The position numbers and the translations under genes were made by a program. Below, in pieces: positions 15,969 to 24,161 of a stretch of DNA of 64,000 bases. The DNA is from Planctomycetota bacterium (GTDB lineage: Bacteria > Planctomycetota > B15-G4 > SIAN01), in contig JAEUIC010000029.1 in assembly GCA_016795285.1 (NCBI GenBank), positions 197,518 through 261,517 of the forward strand, given 5' to 3'. The notes beneath the pieces were generated by a model. It was not told the origin of the DNA. It saw only the letters and a list, made by a program, of their open reading frames with translations, and ran no database searches. Each line of letters starts with the position of its first letter. Positions within the stretch are counted from its first letter, which is position 1.

Positions 15969-18698
15969 TCATTCATCCGCTCCGAGCCATTCGCTGAACT
16001 CGCTCGCGCCGTCCGCGATCTGCCGACGGAGCTTCGCGAGGAGGCGCTCGTCGAGCTCGATCCGGAACGCCGGGCCGTCGCGGCGATCGTCGATGGTGAT
16101 GCGGCGCCGCGGCAGCAGGAAGATCCCCGTCGAGCGCGGCGACGACGGCTCAGCCGGCAACGCTTCGCGGCGTGCCGCGGGCAGCGCCTCGCCCGCGTCC
16201 GTTGTCGCGGGCTCCGTCGCGGGCTCCGTCGCGGCCGGCTCCGTCGCCGCCTCCGCCCCGCTCGCGCGCTTCTCCCGGTACGAGAGCACGACGCGCAGCT
16301 CGACCGTGACGGGCGCGCCGAAGAGGAAGAGCGTCTCGCCGTCGAGACGCAGCGGCTCGGCGGTCGTTCGAGCCAGCGGGTTGCGAGCGCGTTCGAACGG
16401 CCGATGGAACCCTTCCGCCCGCGCTTCGAGCCGCTGCACCGGATCGTCGCTCTCGTCGACGATCCGCACCGACGCGGTCGCGCTCCACTCGTACCCCTCG
16501 GGCAACCCCGCCGTCGAGAAGTGGAGCCGCAGCGGGAGCCCTGGCGCGAGCTCGATCGGCTCCGTCGCACGCGTCGCCTCGACCACGCGCGTCCGGTAGC
16601 CGCGCGCACGCACGGTCACTTCCGGCAGCAGGCCGTGATGGACGACGAGGCAGCGGCCGTCGACGAAGGGCTGCGTCTTCAGCGGCTGGTCGAGGAGCGA
16701 CAGCGCCACCTCATCTTTCCGGGTCGAGCGGCGCAGCGACTCCTCCCCGAACGAGACGAGGCCGACCGCGATCGGCTGCCCCTCGAGATCGACGATGCGC
16801 AGGGCGGTGAGCGTCAGCGCGTCGCGCAGATCGAGCGGCGCGAGGCGCGGATCGCGAGTGACGGCGCCGGGCGCGACGTCGATGGCGCCGACGGTCGCGA
16901 TCTCCTCGAACTCGTCCGCAGGACCGTGATGGAAGACGCGCAGCTGGTAGCGGCCGGCGACCAGCGACGGGAACTCGAACGTCGCCAGCTCTCCGCGGTG
17001 CGCGAGCATCGAGTGGTGGTCGCCGACATGGACGGTGATCGTCGCGGGATCGACGCCGTCGGCCAGCCGCAGCGCGCCGAGCAGGCTGCCGTGGCGGCGC
17101 AGCTCGATGCGCGCGTTGCGGTCGCCCGCCGGCCACTCGAGTGGCACGTCGGTGGCGAAGCGCGCCTCGCTCAGGCGGAGCAGGAGACGGGAGCCGGCGG
17201 CGTAGTCGCCGCGCAGCGCGAAGCTGCCGTCGGACGCCGTGAGCGCGCGCCCGCCACTCCCGACCGGACGGCGCGCCGGCTCGCGCGCGGGCGCCTCGCC
17301 TTCGGGCGGCGGGAACGGCTCGAGCGCGACGGCGCGGATCGCGATGCCGGGCAGCGGATCGCCGTGCTCGTCGACCACCTTGCCTTCGAGCGCGATGGCC
17401 GGGTCAGAGCGCGCGAAGAGGAGATCGCCAGCGTCCGCTTGGCCGAGGAAGGTGCGCACCGGCAGTTCGACCGCCAGCACGCCGCCCCCCGCGACGTCGA
17501 TCTCGAGCGCGACTGCTTCGAGCACCGTGCTACCGATCGGCAGCTTGCGCGTCGCCATCTCGTGCGGCACGAAGAGGCGGCCGTCGGCATCGCTGCGCAC
17601 GCTCCCCGCGACGACCGTCTCCTGATCGAAGCGCGCGAGCAGCCGCAGCTCGCGATCGGCGAGCGGTCGCTGCGCGCCGTCGAGCGCGCGCGCCCGCAGG
17701 CCGAGCACGCTCGGCATCTCCCACAGCGTCAGCGCGAGCGGACCGGTGCCGCGCCCCTCCGCGTCGGTGAAGTCGCCGTCGCTCCACCAGCGGCGCGCCC
17801 CGCTCGTCGCCTCGACCTCGATGCGACCGATCGCGTCGAACGGGTCGAGCGCGGCGCAGCCAGCGACGACCGGCAGCTCGACGAACATCGCCGCGGCGAG
17901 CGGCGCGGGCGGAGCGCTGCCGGGATCCGCGTCGTCGAGGAAGTCGCTCCGCCGCGCGCCCCGGTGGTAGAGGCGCAGTCGCGCGACGCCGTCCACCTCC
18001 GCGCGCGTGCCATCCTTGCGGCGCAGTTCGATCTCGAGTCGGCGCGTCGGGTCGAGATCGAGACGCGTGGCGTCGGGACCGCGGCGAGTCGAGCGCGCCC
18101 GCGCGGCGCCGGCGACGACGCGCAGCCGCTTGCCATCGACGTCGGCCTCGTCGAGCCCGGCCAGCGCGGCGAGCGCGAGGCGATCGGCCGCGGGCAACGT
18201 CCAGCTGCCGTCGCGACCGGCCGGCGTCGACCAGCGCACGACCCGCTCGCTGTCGCGCTCGGAGTTGCCAGCGGCGCTCGCCTCGAATTGCAGGAGCGGC
18301 GCGCGCGCCGGATGGCCAGTCGAGTCGTAGACGGCGACGTGGTGGTCGGCGGCCGGGCCGAGCACGAAGCGCAGGCGCGGCTCGCCCTGCCAGGAGGCGA
18401 TCGAGCGCAGCGACCAGCGCGCGCCGGCCGGATCGCGCGCGAGCAGCAGCGAGTCGGCGGTCGCCACCGCGACCTCGGCGCGCCCCTCCTGATCGCACTG
18501 CCAGGTGCGACCGCGCTGCTCGACCTCGACGAGCGGGGCCGCGCGCAGGAAGGCGCCTTCGAGCAACGGCTCGACCACCGTGATCCGCGCGTCGGCGACC
18601 GGCTTGCCGCGCCCATCGACCGCCTCGACCGCGATCCCGCCGCGAAACGGCGGCTCGATCGACTGCGCCAGCAGCAGCAGGAGCAGCAACGTGCTCAT
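15969..18698 (-). CDS. Exported carboxypeptidase-regulatory-like repeat protein (909 aa)
   Basis: A 909-aa protein with a short hydrophobic signal (MSTLLLLLLLAQS) and then many beta-sandwich repeats. FRGGIAVEAVDGRGKPVADA opens the first; VALEGKVVDEHGDPLPGIAI and LRIVDLEGQPIAVGLVSFG mark later ones. DADGRLFVP and ASDGSFALRGDY are the matching late strands. No catalytic motif or C-terminal sorting signal is seen, so it is most likely secreted or periplasmic. Its last residues are EWLGADE. The start at 18698 has a GGAGGAG Shine-Dalgarno, and an A repeat begins just upstream at 18711. It is the third CpD protein in the window. The domain type is firm; the role is unknown. Confidence 0.82.
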   Translation of the reverse strand: MSTLLLLLLLAQSIEPPFRGGIAVEAVDGRGKPVADARITVVEPLLEGAFLRAAPLVEVEQRGRTWQCDQEGRAEVAVATADSLLLARDPAGARWSLRSIASWQGEPRLRFVLGPAADHHVAVYDSTGHPARAPLLQFEASAAGNSERDSERVVRWSTPAGRDGSWTLPAADRLALAALAGLDEADVDGKRLRVVAGAARARSTRRGPDATRLDLDPTRRLEIELRRKDGTRAEVDGVARLRLYHRGARRSDFLDDADPGSAPPAPLAAAMFVELPVVAGCAALDPFDAIGRIEVEATSGARRWWSDGDFTDAEGRGTGPLALTLWEMPSVLGLRARALDGAQRPLADRELRLLARFDQETVVAGSVRSDADGRLFVPHEMATRKLPIGSTVLEAVALEIDVAGGGVLAVELPVRTFLGQADAGDLLFARSDPAIALEGKVVDEHGDPLPGIAIRAVALEPFPPPEGEAPAREPARRPVGSGGRALTASDGSFALRGDYAAGSRLLLRLSEARFATDVPLEWPAGDRNARIELRRHGSLLGALRLADGVDPATITVHVGDHHSMLAHRGELATFEFPSLVAGRYQLRVFHHGPADEFEEIATVGAIDVAPGAVTRDPRLAPLDLRDALTLTALRIVDLEGQPIAVGLVSFGEESLRRSTRKDEVALSLLDQPLKTQPFVDGRCLVVHHGLLPEVTVRARGYRTRVVEATRATEPIELAPGLPLRLHFSTAGLPEGYEWSATASVRIVDESDDPVQRLEARAEGFHRPFERARNPLARTTAEPLRLDGETLFLFGAPVTVELRVVLSYREKRASGAEAATEPAATEPATEPATTDAGEALPAARREALPAEPSSPRSTGIFLLPRRRITIDDRRDGPAFRIELDERLLAKLRRQIADGASEFSEWLGADE

Positions 18699-18710
18699 CG
18701 CTCTCCTCCA

Positions 18711-18745
18711 GGTGGCGGGGAGAAAACGGCGGTCAGAACCGCACC
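18711..18745 (+). repeat. A repeat, intergenic copy
   Basis: GGTGGCGGGGAGAAAACGGC followed by GGTCAGAACCGCACC. It adjoins the B inverted pair at 18762-18832 and lies between two minus-strand genes. Copies occur at 14153, 29455 and 29490. Confidence 0.8.
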
Positions 18746-18761
18746 GCGCCGGCATCCCGAT

Positions 18762-18832
18762 CCGGGAGCGTTCCGCCGACGACTGCCGCACCCCGCCGCG
18801 AGGTGCGGATCGCGGCGGCGGAACGCTCCCGG
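18762..18832. repeat. B-repeat inverted pair with long loop
   Basis: CCGGGAGCGTTCCG (18762-18775) and CGGAACGCTCCCGG (18819-18832) are the same arms as at 15905-15944. Here the loop is 43 nt and contains its own inverted segment around CCGCACC and GGTGCGG. The pair lies right after the outer-membrane lipoprotein gene stop and may act as a terminator or as a small mobile palindrome. Confidence 0.75.
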
Positions 18833-18845
18833 AACGAAACGCCGC

Positions 18846-19667
18846 TCAGAATCGCACGGTCAGGTTCGCGAGCGGGCCCGAGAAGTCGAAGTCGCCGTCG
18901 TTGGTGGTCTCGTTGAAGTCCCAGATCATCCAGCGGTAGCCGACGCCGAGCGCGATGGCGTCGGAGACGGCGTAGGTGAGGTCGGCGCCGAGGTCGTAGA
19001 GGCGGCGGTGGTAGGAGTTGGCGGCGAGTGCACCGAAGATCTCGAGGCGCGCGCCGTCGCCGAGCGCCATCGTCTGCTGCAGGTGGACGCCGGGATAGAT
19101 GCGGCTCCACTCGCGCGACTCGCGCGCGCCGCTCGGCTGCCCCTTCACGTCGATGTCGAGGTTCCACCACCACGCGCCGAGCCCGACGCGGAACGCGTCC
19201 GCGGTCCGCTTCTCCTTCGAGAGCGCGTAGTCCCACTTGAAGACCCACGTCTCGAGGTCGAAGTCGGTCGAGACGTCCTCGCCCTTCGGGAAGGGCGTGC
19301 CGTGGAAGGTGAAGCCGCGGGTGATCGACTTGCTGCCGCCGAAGCCGAGCGGGAGGTACTCGGCGCCGAAGCGGTGCTCGCCGAGGTCGATCGACGCCGA
19401 CCAGAGCAGCTCGCGCTCGGTGTCGAGGCCGAGCTGGTCGGAGAGGCCGGCGTGGGTCGAGGTGACCGGCTGCGCGCCCGCCTCGATGTCGACGTGGCCG
19501 TCGGGCTTCGCCTGCCAGTAGCGCGCGGTGAACTCGATCGAGCTCTCCTGCCGCGGGGCGAGCGGGAGCGGGGCGAACGTCGGCGCCGAGCAGCCCGTGG
19601 CGGCCAACGCGAGCGCAGGCGCGAGCGCGGCGAGGCGGCCGCAGCTCGAGAATCGGGTCGGTCCCAT
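18846..19667 (-). CDS. Predicted outer-membrane beta-barrel lipoprotein
   Basis: A 273-aa protein whose signal peptide ends in lipobox LAATGC (Cys26). The mature part alternates polar and aromatic residues in strands typical of a small outer-membrane barrel (SIEFTARYWQAK, EHRFGAEYLPLGF, FRVGLGAWWWNLDID, IALGVGYRWMIWDF). It ends in the classical terminal-Phe strand LANLTVRF recognised by the BAM machinery. The start at 19667 has GGAG 9 nt upstream; a longer reading frame to 19949 would overlap the divergent permease gene and is rejected. No specific family is recognised. It is divergent from the importer operon with a 121-bp gap. Confidence 0.75.
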   Translation of the reverse strand: MGPTRFSSCGRLAALAPALALAATGCSAPTFAPLPLAPRQESSIEFTARYWQAKPDGHVDIEAGAQPVTSTHAGLSDQLGLDTERELLWSASIDLGEHRFGAEYLPLGFGGSKSITRGFTFHGTPFPKGEDVSTDFDLETWVFKWDYALSKEKRTADAFRVGLGAWWWNLDIDVKGQPSGARESREWSRIYPGVHLQQTMALGDGARLEIFGALAANSYHRRLYDLGADLTYAVSDAIALGVGYRWMIWDFNETTNDGDFDFSGPLANLTVRF

Positions 19668-19773
19668 CGTCGCGCACTCCCCACGACGTCCGGAGCGTCG
19701 TTCCCAGCGGTCGGCGAAGCGTGCGAGAGCGTAGCGCCGCGAGGAGCGGCTTGGCGGCGTCGCTGCCACCGCG

Positions 19774-19779
19774 TATGAC
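19774..19779 (+). promoter_or_regulatory. -10-like box for the importer operon
   Basis: TATGAC ends 9 nt before the ATG at 19789, with only C/G-rich bases and no Shine-Dalgarno in between. The last base deviates from TAnnnT. Confidence 0.35.
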
Positions 19780-19788
19780 CGCCGCCCC

Positions 19789-20664
19789 ATGCAGGAACGC
19801 GGAACGAACCGTCTCAAGTGGGCCTTCGTCGGCCCCACCCTGCTCTTCCTGCTCGCCTTCAACCTCTTCCCGCTGGTCTGGAGCATCGTGCTCGGCTTCC
19901 GGAACGGGGAGCTCGTCGGCGGCGAGTCGCGCTTCATCGGCGGCGCCAACTACGCCCGAGTCTTCACCGACCCGCGCTTCGCCGAGGCGATCCGCCTCAC
20001 CGCGCGCTTCGTCGGGCTCGCCGTCCTGCTCGAGCTGCTGCTCGGCTTCACGCTCGCCCTGGCGCTGCAGCGCGACTGGAAGGGGAAGAGCGCCGTCCTC
20101 ACCACGCTGCTGGTCCCGATGATGCTCTCGCCCGCCGTGGTCGGCCTGTTCTGGAACCTGATCCTGAACGGCAACTACGGCATCCTGAACCAGTTCCTCG
20201 GCGCGTTCGGCCTGCCGACGCCGCAGTGGACCACCGACCGCGACTGGAAGTTCACCTCGATCCTGCTGGTCGACCTCTGGATGTGGACGCCCTTCATGCT
20301 GCTGATCTCGCTGGCAGCGCTGAACGCCATCCCGAAGTCGCTCTACGAAGCGGCCGAGATCGACCGCGCCAGCACGCTCACCGTCTTCCGCCGCATCACG
20401 CTGCCGATGGTGGCGCCGCTGCTCGGGCTGGCGGTGCTGCTGCGCGCGACCGACGCGCTGAAGCAGTTCGACCTGGTGATGGCCATCACCGGCCCGAACG
20501 ACTCGAAGACGCAGACGCTCTCCACGCTGCTCTACCAGGTGGTCTTCCGCGACGGCAAGGTCGGGCTCGGCGCCAGCTTCGCCTGCGTCGTGCTGGTGGC
20601 CGTCATCGCCGTCGCCACGCTCTTCACCCGCTACATGGAGCGCTTGAAGGGGCAGCCGTCATGA
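19789..20664 (+). CDS. Sugar ABC importer permease, MalF/UgpA type
   Basis: A 291-aa inner-membrane permease with six predicted helices, opening with WAFVGPTLLFLLAFNLFPLVW. The loop contacting the ATPase is EAAEIDRASTLTVFRRITLP, which fits the EAA motif except that Arg replaces the usual Gly after the third variable residue. It is the first of five genes, all joined by 4-nt overlaps (19789-23951). The ATG at 19789 has no Shine-Dalgarno but a -10-like box at 19774. With the second permease it forms the translocation pore for a sugar or polyol. The substrate is not readable from the sequence. Confidence 0.93.
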   Translation: MQERGTNRLKWAFVGPTLLFLLAFNLFPLVWSIVLGFRNGELVGGESRFIGGANYARVFTDPRFAEAIRLTARFVGLAVLLELLLGFTLALALQRDWKGKSAVLTTLLVPMMLSPAVVGLFWNLILNGNYGILNQFLGAFGLPTPQWTTDRDWKFTSILLVDLWMWTPFMLLISLAALNAIPKSLYEAAEIDRASTLTVFRRITLPMVAPLLGLAVLLRATDALKQFDLVMAITGPNDSKTQTLSTLLYQVVFRDGKVGLGASFACVVLVAVIAVATLFTRYMERLKGQPS

Positions 20665-21530
20665 GGTGGGTCGCGCGGCTCCTGATCGGCGGCTACCTGC
20701 TGGTGGCGACGCTGCCGCTCTTCTGGATGGCGCTCACCTCGTTCAAGGCGAAGCAGGACGCGATCAGCCTCCATCCGCGCTTCGTGCCGACGCTCTCGGC
20801 GCCCGCCGAGGCCGATCCGGAGCGCGTCACCTTCGAGGCGACCACCGAGGCGTACGCCAAGCTGCGCGCGGTGCAGACCGGCGCCTCGGCGAGCTACTTC
20901 GAGCACCTCGGCAACAGCGTCGTGATCGGCCTGCTCTCGACGCTGCTCTCGGTGGCGCTCGGGACGCTCGCCGCCTACGGCTTCAGCCGCTTCGAGATCG
21001 CCGGCAGCAAGGACTGGCTCTTCTTCATCCTCTCGACCCGCTTCCTGCCGGCGCTGGCCGTCGTCGTGCCGGTGCTGATCATGTACCGCGAGCTCGGGCT
21101 GCTCGGCACCCACTTGGGCCTCGTGCTGCTCTACACGGCGTTCAACCTGTCGCTGGCCGTCTGGCTGATGAAGGGCTTCATCGACGAGATCCCGCGCGCC
21201 TTCGAGGAGGCGGCGCTGGTCGACGGCTACTCGCGGCTGCAGGCGTTCTTCCGCGTGATCCTGCCGCAGGCGCGCACCGGCATGGCGGTCACCGCCGTCT
21301 TCTGCCTGATCTCGGCGTGGAACGAGTACGGCTTCGCGATGACGCTGAACAGCTCGGGCGCGCTGACGGTGCCGGCCTACTTCGCCGGCCTGCAGGGCAA
21401 CCTCGAGGGGATGCCGTGGCCGCAGGTCGCGGCCGGCGCGCTGCTCTTCGTGGCGCCGATCGTGCTGTTCACCGTGCTGGTGCGCCGCCACCTGCTGCGC
21501 GGCATGACCTTCGGGACGATCAAGCAGTGA
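20661..21530 (+). CDS. Sugar ABC importer permease, MalG/UgpE type
   Basis: A 289-aa partner permease starting MRWVARLLIGGYLLVATLPLF. Between helices 1 and 2 is a long periplasmic loop (about residues 30-80, TSFKAKQDAI onward) as in MalG. The EAA loop, FEEAALVDGYSRLQAFFRVI, carries the conserved Gly. The ATG at 20661 overlaps the previous stop as ATGA, so translation is coupled and the two subunits can be made in equal amounts. It ends with GMTFGTIKQ, the usual MalG-like C-terminal tail near the ATPase interface. Confidence 0.94.
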   Translation: MRWVARLLIGGYLLVATLPLFWMALTSFKAKQDAISLHPRFVPTLSAPAEADPERVTFEATTEAYAKLRAVQTGASASYFEHLGNSVVIGLLSTLLSVALGTLAAYGFSRFEIAGSKDWLFFILSTRFLPALAVVVPVLIMYRELGLLGTHLGLVLLYTAFNLSLAVWLMKGFIDEIPRAFEEAALVDGYSRLQAFFRVILPQARTGMAVTAVFCLISAWNEYGFAMTLNSSGALTVPAYFAGLQGNLEGMPWPQVAAGALLFVAPIVLFTVLVRRHLLRGMTFGTIKQ

Positions 21531-21745
21531 GCGCCGCCGCCCGCCGCCTCTTCGATCGCGCCACGCTGCTGCTGATGGTGGCCGGCCTCGCGCTGCTGCT
21601 GCAACCGTGGTGGGTCGACGGCTTCCGCGTCGGCTTCTTCGCCACGCTCGCCGGCGTGCTCCTGCAGACGGTCGCCGGCCACCTGCCCGCCGGCAAGGTG
21701 GCGGGGCAGCTGCACCACCCACCGAGTGACGAGGGGGCCTCATGA
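21527..21745 (+). CDS. Small membrane protein of the importer operon (72 aa)
   Basis: A 72-aa protein with a GTG start at 21527 that overlaps the upstream stop (GTGA) and a stop that overlaps the next ATG. It has two hydrophobic stretches: ATLLLMVAGLALLLQPWWV and GFFATLAGVLLQTVAG. It lies between the permeases and the ATPases. Two-ATPase polyol importers such as the rhizobial glycerol system also contain a small membrane protein, so an accessory subunit is plausible (inference; no sequence similarity claimed). Its C-terminal end is encoded by a D-repeat sequence (21697-21716). Coupling on both sides argues that it is translated. Confidence 0.7.
   Translation: MSAAARRLFDRATLLLMVAGLALLLQPWWVDGFRVGFFATLAGVLLQTVAGHLPAGKVAGQLHHPPSDEGAS
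21697..21716 (+). repeat. D repeat inside a coding end
   Basis: GGTGGCGGGGCAGCTGCACC. Related sequences occur on the minus strand at 30830-30849 and 36102-36120. It shares the GGTGGCGGGG head with the A repeat. Confidence 0.55.
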
Positions 21746-22854
21746 GCGCCCACCTCGAGCTCGAGCGGCTGGAGAAGACCTATCCCGACGGCACGCGCGC
21801 CGTGAAGGGGATCGACTTCGCCGCGGCGGCCGGCGAGTTCATCGTGCTGCTCGGCCCGAGCGGCTGCGGCAAGACCACCACGCTGCGCATGACCGCGGGG
21901 CTCGAGCTGCCGACGGGCGGCGCGATCCGCCTCGCCGGCGTCGACGTCTCGCAGCAGCGCCCCTCGCGCCGCGACGTCGGCTTCGTCTTCCAGTTCTACG
22001 CCCTCTACCCGCACCTCACCGTCGCGCAGAACCTCGCCTTCCCGCTCGAGTGCGTCGGCACGCCGCGCGCCGCGCGCGACGCCGCCGTCGCCGACCTCGC
22101 GCACCGCCTCGAGCTCGGCCCGCTGCTCTCCCGCAAGCCGCGCGAGCTGTCGGGTGGCGATCAGCAGCGCGTCGCGCTCGGTCGCGCGATGATCCGCCGC
22201 CCGCAGATCTGGCTGATGGACGAGCCGCTCGGGACGCTCGACGCCGATCGCCGCCTCGCGATGTGCGAGTTCCTGCGCGTGCAGCAGCTCGAGGCGAAGG
22301 TGACGACGCTCTACGTCACGCACGACCAGGAGGAGGCGATGCGCCTCGCCGATCGGATCGTGGTGATGCACGACGGCAAGATCGAGCAGGTCGGCGCGCC
22401 GATGGCTGTCTACGACGAGCCCGCCTCGCTCTTCGTCGCCCACTTCGTCGGCAGCCCCGGCATGAACTTCCTCGAGGGGTCGCTCGCGCGCGGCAGCGAC
22501 GGCTGGCGCTTCGTCGCGCGCGCCGCCGCCGATCGCGCCGCCGCGCCGGCCGCCGCCCTCGAGCTGCCGCTGCCGCCGGCGCTGGCGCGCGCGCCGCTGC
22601 GCGAAGGGCCCGCGACGCTCGGCATCCGGCCCGAGTTCGTGCGATTGGCCGCCGCCGGCCCCCTGCGCGCCACCGTCGTGCTCGACGAGTACCTCGGCGC
22701 CAGCCGCTGCCTCCACCTCGACACGCCCTGCGGGCCGCTCGTCGCGCGCGTCGCTCCCGAAGCCGGCGCCGCGATCGGCGCCACCGTCGCGCTCGACTTC
22801 TCGCCCGCGCACGTCCGCCTCTTCGATCCCGAAAGCGGAGCGCGGCTGCGATGA
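21742..22854 (+). CDS. ABC importer ATPase, UgpC/MsmX-like
   Basis: A 370-aa ATPase with a MalK-type plan: nucleotide-binding domain then C-terminal OB-like regulatory domain. Walker A is GPSGCGKTT, the Q-loop FVFQFYALYPHLTV, the signature LSGGDQQRVALGRAM and Walker B IWLMDEPLGTLD, with the switch His in YVTHDQEEAM. The C-terminal part (from about residue 240, VGSPGMNFLEGSL) is typical of sugar importers. The ATG at 21742 overlaps the small protein's stop. Presence of a second, different ATPase next door suggests a heterodimeric ATPase. Confidence 0.95.
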   Translation: MSAHLELERLEKTYPDGTRAVKGIDFAAAAGEFIVLLGPSGCGKTTTLRMTAGLELPTGGAIRLAGVDVSQQRPSRRDVGFVFQFYALYPHLTVAQNLAFPLECVGTPRAARDAAVADLAHRLELGPLLSRKPRELSGGDQQRVALGRAMIRRPQIWLMDEPLGTLDADRRLAMCEFLRVQQLEAKVTTLYVTHDQEEAMRLADRIVVMHDGKIEQVGAPMAVYDEPASLFVAHFVGSPGMNFLEGSLARGSDGWRFVARAAADRAAAPAAALELPLPPALARAPLREGPATLGIRPEFVRLAAAGPLRATVVLDEYLGASRCLHLDTPCGPLVARVAPEAGAAIGATVALDFSPAHVRLFDPESGARLR

Positions 22855-23951
22855 GTGCCTCGCCTCCAGCGCTGCGCCTCGACTCCATCACCAAGCGGTT
22901 CGGCCGCGGCGAGCGCGCCGTGCCCGCCTTGACCGACGTCACGCTGGAAGTCGCGCCGGGCGAGCGGCTCGTCGTGCTGGGCGCGACGGGCGCCGGCAAG
23001 ACGACGCTGCTGCGCGTGATCGCCGGCCTCGAGACGCCCGATCGCGGCCGCATCGAGCTCGACGGCCGCGACGCCGCCGCGCTCGCACCCGCCGAACGCG
23101 ACGTCGCGCTGGTCTTCCAGAACTTCTCGCTCTACCCCCACCTCACCGTGCGCGAGAACCTCGCCTTCCCGCTGCGTGCGCCCGGCCGCGCGCTGGCGGC
23201 CGCCGAGATCGCGCGCCGCGTCGACGAGGCGGGCGAGCTGCTGCGCATCACGCGGCTGCTCGATCGGCCGGCGAAGAACCTCTCGGGCGGCGAGATGCAG
23301 CGCGTCGCCATCGGCCGCGCGATCGTCCGCCGGCCGCGCCTCTTCCTGCTCGACGAGCCGCTCACCAACCTCGACGCGAAGCTGCGCGAATCGCTGCGCC
23401 TCGAGCTGGTGAAGCTCTTCCGCGCGCTCTCGGTGCCGGTCGTCTACGTCACGCACGACCAGGCCGAGGCGCTCTCGATGGCCGATCGCATCGTCGTGCT
23501 CTCCGAGGGGCGCGTGCTGCAGAGCGGCACGCCGCGCGAGATCTACCTCGCGCCCGCGTCGCCCGCCGTCGCGCGCCAGCTCGGCCAACCGGCCATCAAC
23601 TTGATCGAGCTCGAGCGGCGCGGCGCGACCTGGTGCGCGCGCGACGGCACGCCGCTGCTGCCGATCGACGCCGCGGCGGCGCGCGGAGTCGCCGACGCGA
23701 GCGCGGCGCTGCTCGGCGTGCGACCGGAGGCGGGCCGCATCGCGGCGGAGGCGCGCGCGAGCCCGTTGCGCGGCCGCGTCGAGCTGGTCGAGGAGTGCGG
23801 CCCGCACCGCGTGGTCGCCGTCCACGCGCTCGGCCAGACGCTGCGCTTCGCCGTCGGCAACGACCGCTCGTTCTCTCCGGGCGACGCGGTCGCGATCGAG
23901 CTGCCGCCGGAGCGGCTGCTGCTCTGGCCCGCGGACTCCTCCGCGCGCTGA
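22851..23951 (+). CDS. ABC importer ATPase, second subunit
   Basis: A 366-aa MalK-type ATPase, the last gene of the importer operon. Walker A is GATGAGKTT, the Q-loop LVFQNFSLYPHLTV, the signature LSGGEMQRVAIGRAI, Walker B LFLLDEPLTNLD and the switch His lies in YVTHDQAEAL. All catalytic residues are present, so it should hydrolyse ATP alongside the preceding ATPase. The C-terminal regulatory domain contains LGQPAINLIELE and LLGVRPEAG. The ATG at 22851 overlaps the upstream stop. The 210-bp gap after it holds a small hairpin near 24024-24041 but no gene. Confidence 0.95.
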   Translation: MSASPPALRLDSITKRFGRGERAVPALTDVTLEVAPGERLVVLGATGAGKTTLLRVIAGLETPDRGRIELDGRDAAALAPAERDVALVFQNFSLYPHLTVRENLAFPLRAPGRALAAAEIARRVDEAGELLRITRLLDRPAKNLSGGEMQRVAIGRAIVRRPRLFLLDEPLTNLDAKLRESLRLELVKLFRALSVPVVYVTHDQAEALSMADRIVVLSEGRVLQSGTPREIYLAPASPAVARQLGQPAINLIELERRGATWCARDGTPLLPIDAAAARGVADASAALLGVRPEAGRIAAEARASPLRGRVELVEECGPHRVVAVHALGQTLRFAVGNDRSFSPGDAVAIELPPERLLLWPADSSAR

Positions 23952-24161
23952 CGGCGGTCCGGTGCCACCGAGCGGCAGCGCGACTCGGCAGCGCGGAGAG
24001 GCAGCGCGCATCGGTGGTTTCCCTCGTTCCCACGCGGGAACCTCACGGGGCTACCATCCGTCCGAGCGCGGCTCGCCGGACCGGGAATTCCGGCGAGCTG
24101 CCGTCCGCGCGGCGCGTGCCGGCGCGGGCTGCTCGATCGAGGGAAGAAGAAGGAGAAGCGC

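Noticed and set aside
24024-24041. GTTCCC-ACGC-GGGAAC as a regulatory operator before the subtilase gene.
   Set aside because: A 6-bp stem of this kind is expected often by chance in this composition, and no second copy was seen.
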